DNA from: Firmicutes bacterium UBA3553
GTDB taxonomy: Bacteria; Bacillota; Clostridia; Tissierellales; Sedimentibacteraceae
Assembly: GCA_002381185.1 (NCBI GenBank)
Contig: DFOA01000070.1
Span: forward strand, 200 to 16,784
Direction: 5' to 3'
DNA length: 16,585 nucleotides
Part shown: positions 15,801-16,585 of the stretch, piece after piece
Position numbering within the stretch: position 1 is the stretch's first letter
How the letters are laid out: each line of letters starts with the position of its first letter
Notes under the pieces: model-generated
The model's input: the letters and a program-made list of their open reading frames with translations, nothing else
The model's database searches: none
What the model was told of the DNA's origin: nothing
Made by a program: the position numbers and the translations under genes

Positions 15801-16505
15801 CTTGAGGAGTGCAAACACTTCATCTTTTGGCTCAGTATTATAATACTGATACAGCCATCCAATTATCTCTACTGCTTCAGTAAAATCTTCCTCAGCTATA
15901 TCATTTACTAAGTGACTAACAATACCATCTTTATCTGTAAACGAAATAGTAAGCAAAAATTCTGTATAATCAGATGTACTTTCAAATAGTTTAGGAAGGA
16001 CTTCATTTAGTTTGTTACATTGCTTAATAAATAGCATACGGAACAATTCATCTAATTTACTCTCATCCTTTAACTGCATAATTCTATCTTTTTCATATGG
16101 TGAGAAATCCATATCCGTATCAAAGGGTGTCGTCACCATATCTGGTTCCAATTTTCCTTGTGTTTCACTTGAAAGCACCCGAATTCGTGAAGGTAGATAA
16201 TCATTGGTCTCCATGAAACGAATAGCAACCAAACGATTAAACCAAGTATATGCGACTTCTTCCATAACAAATTGAAAAGCAGTTTTATAATCAGATGTAC
16301 TTTCTTTTTCTTTTATTCGACTTATAAGAGCGTTACGTTGCATGATTTCATGATTTGAAATCTCAGTAGGTTTCCCTGTACCAATGTCAAAAAATTGTAC
16401 ATTATCTGTGGATATTGACAATGGCTGTAATATGCATTTTTCATTTATACCTATAACCCCTGATTTATATGTGATATCGCTGATGAGTTTACTGTCGATT
16501 GTCAA
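12855..16505 (-). CDS. pglX: BREX adenine methyltransferase PglX/BrxX, 5' end replaced by IS sequence
   Basis: This is the BREX site-specific N6-adenine methyltransferase that marks host DNA and takes part in phage exclusion. The frame encodes 1216 residues, near the usual family length. The SAM motif DPCMGSGH (319-326), NLYGLDIDD (357-365) and catalytic TNPPYMG (501-507) are intact. The conserved AYTWFNRLVAIRFME (85-99) and the long C-terminal recognition half are also present. The only start for the full frame is TTG 16505, with no good SD. The first three codons (TTG ACA ATC) lie at or inside a putative IS21-family terminus. Homologues as I recall them begin about 15 residues earlier, with a helix leading into KLISDITYK, so the native start appears lost. 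The next in-frame ATG is codon 55. Expression is doubtful unless the IS supplies transcription and the TTG is used. Confidence 0.9.
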   Translation of the reverse strand: MTIDSKLISDITYKSGVIGINEKCILQPLSISTDNVQFFDIGTGKPTEISNHEIMQRNALISRIKEKESTSDYKTAFQFVMEEVAYTWFNRLVAIRFMETNDYLPSRIRVLSSETQGKLEPDMVTTPFDTDMDFSPYEKDRIMQLKDESKLDELFRMLFIKQCNKLNEVLPKLFESTSDYTEFLLTISFTDKDGIVSHLVNDIAEEDFTEAVEIIGWLYQYYNTEPKDEVFALLKKNVKITKERIPAATQLFTPDWIVRYMVENSLGKLWVDGHPNENLKSEWRYYLEEAEQEKEVEIELEEIRNEYKKLNPEDIKIIDPCMGSGHILVYAFDVLMQIYQSQGYTQRDAVQAIIENNLYGLDIDDRAYQLAYFAIMMKARKYDRRFFTRGISPKLYSIQESNNIKKSHLQYFGNSLTMIERNTAAQQMEYLLDVYFDAKEYGSILNVDSCDWSLLNQFVNDYGIEDQMSFDGLSAGQSANCLKELVSIGETMSQKYDIVLTNPPYMGSSGMGSKLSDYVKEYFPDSKSDFFSIFIEKCALYTKSNGYYSMITQPSFLFLSSFEKLRNKIINFSTISSLLHMGRGIFGIDFGSTAFIIKKKHFAGYKGCYFRLHERTFQYIDADDISKLYLISRGNKSFKYNFSEYNTKNDTNVAEEIDEGDSGKELQIYYETNQRDFNKIPGVPIAYWVSNKIIDAFERGTPLGKLVIARNGMKTGENARFLRLWWEIVDERMYKNAKNTIEAKNSSAKWFPYNKGGDYRKWYGNNEYVVNWQNSGNEIFNNAKTDGRNVQDYPDELKFIPSVTWSLISSVKPAFRFKECNLSDIAGMSFYTSTENLYYYLGICNTPIALVVLQLLAPTINFQAGDIARIPVFVDYENKQNIEIKVKESISLSRIDWDSYETSWDFKKHPLLKSTTVQSAFKNWEIECSDRFYKLKANEEELNQIFIEIYGLQDELTPEVEDKDITVRKADLERDIKSFISYAVGCLFGRYSLDVEGLVNAGGEWNDSKYTTFIPDKDNCIPITDEGYFEDDIVGLFVTFVKKVYGIESLEENLDFISKALDNKGDTSREIIRNYFVKDFIKDHIKIYQKRPIYWLYDSGKQDGFKALIYMHRYNADTTGIVRVDYLHKMQKIYMGEIDRMQDMAENSTQVREIAQAEKRKEKLIKQLKETKEYDEKIAHIALSRIEIDLDDGVKVNYEKVQTGQDGKKFNILQKI

Positions 16506-16585
16506 GTAAAATTGACCACTTTTTACAAATAAATTTGACCATTTGATTTAAGTAATAGTATTTTTTATATTTCTAAATCAGGTGG
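16500..16585 (+). mobile_element. Left terminus of an IS21-family-like insertion sequence (partial)
   Basis: From 16500 the sequence reads TGTCAAGTAAAATTGACCAC and repeats the TTGACCA unit 23 bp later (16512-16518 and 16535-16541). IS21-family ends start with TG and carry such multiple terminal repeats. The window ends in AGGTGG, which could be the ribosome binding site of a transposase gene (istA) starting just outside. The junction falls inside the pglX 5' end. No transposase is visible, so the assignment rests on the terminus alone. Confidence 0.6.

Overview
The window is AT-rich DNA with strong AGGAGG-type ribosome binding sites, sigma-A-like promoters and U-tract terminators. It also holds gene families typical of low-GC Bacillota, most likely an anaerobic Clostridia relative. 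It looks like an accessory or defence island bounded by mobile DNA on both sides. No housekeeping genes, tRNA, rRNA or CRISPR array were seen.

Left part (1-2482, all minus strand): the edge of an integrative element. In transcription order it carries an ArpU/RinA-like regulator (1892-2482), two tandem intrinsic terminators, a 24-residue SD-led peptide gene (1593-1667), a sigma-70 region 4-like regulator (1095-1568), about 0.6 kb that is poorly coding and rich in hairpins and mini-ORFs, a 53-55 residue SHOCT-like protein (296-463), and the N-terminus of a large serine recombinase that runs off the left edge (1-215).

Middle part (2593-7676): three genes I cannot assign to a described system. 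One is a HsdM-like N6-adenine methylase fused to a HsdS-like recognition domain, with both signature catalytic motifs degenerate (2593-4509, minus). The second is a small protein with about four membrane segments (4645-5097, minus). The third is a 756-residue P-loop GTPase-like protein (5406-7676, plus), divergent from the membrane protein. The GTPase promoter lies in two copies of a 28-bp repeat, and the methylase promoter is flanked by two related dyads. This set is the best candidate here for an undescribed, probably defence-related, module. That is an inference from context and domain logic.

Right part (7900-16505, minus): the 3' part of a type 1-like BREX phage-defence operon in the order pglX (brxX), a YjcQ-family small gene, pglZ, brxL. 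Gaps are 16-26 bp and the downstream genes have good SD sequences. brxA, brxB and brxC would lie beyond the right edge, if present. The start of pglX is cut by what looks like the terminus of an IS21-family element (16500 to the edge), so its only long reading frame begins at a TTG within the IS end. Whether the BREX operon is still active is therefore uncertain.
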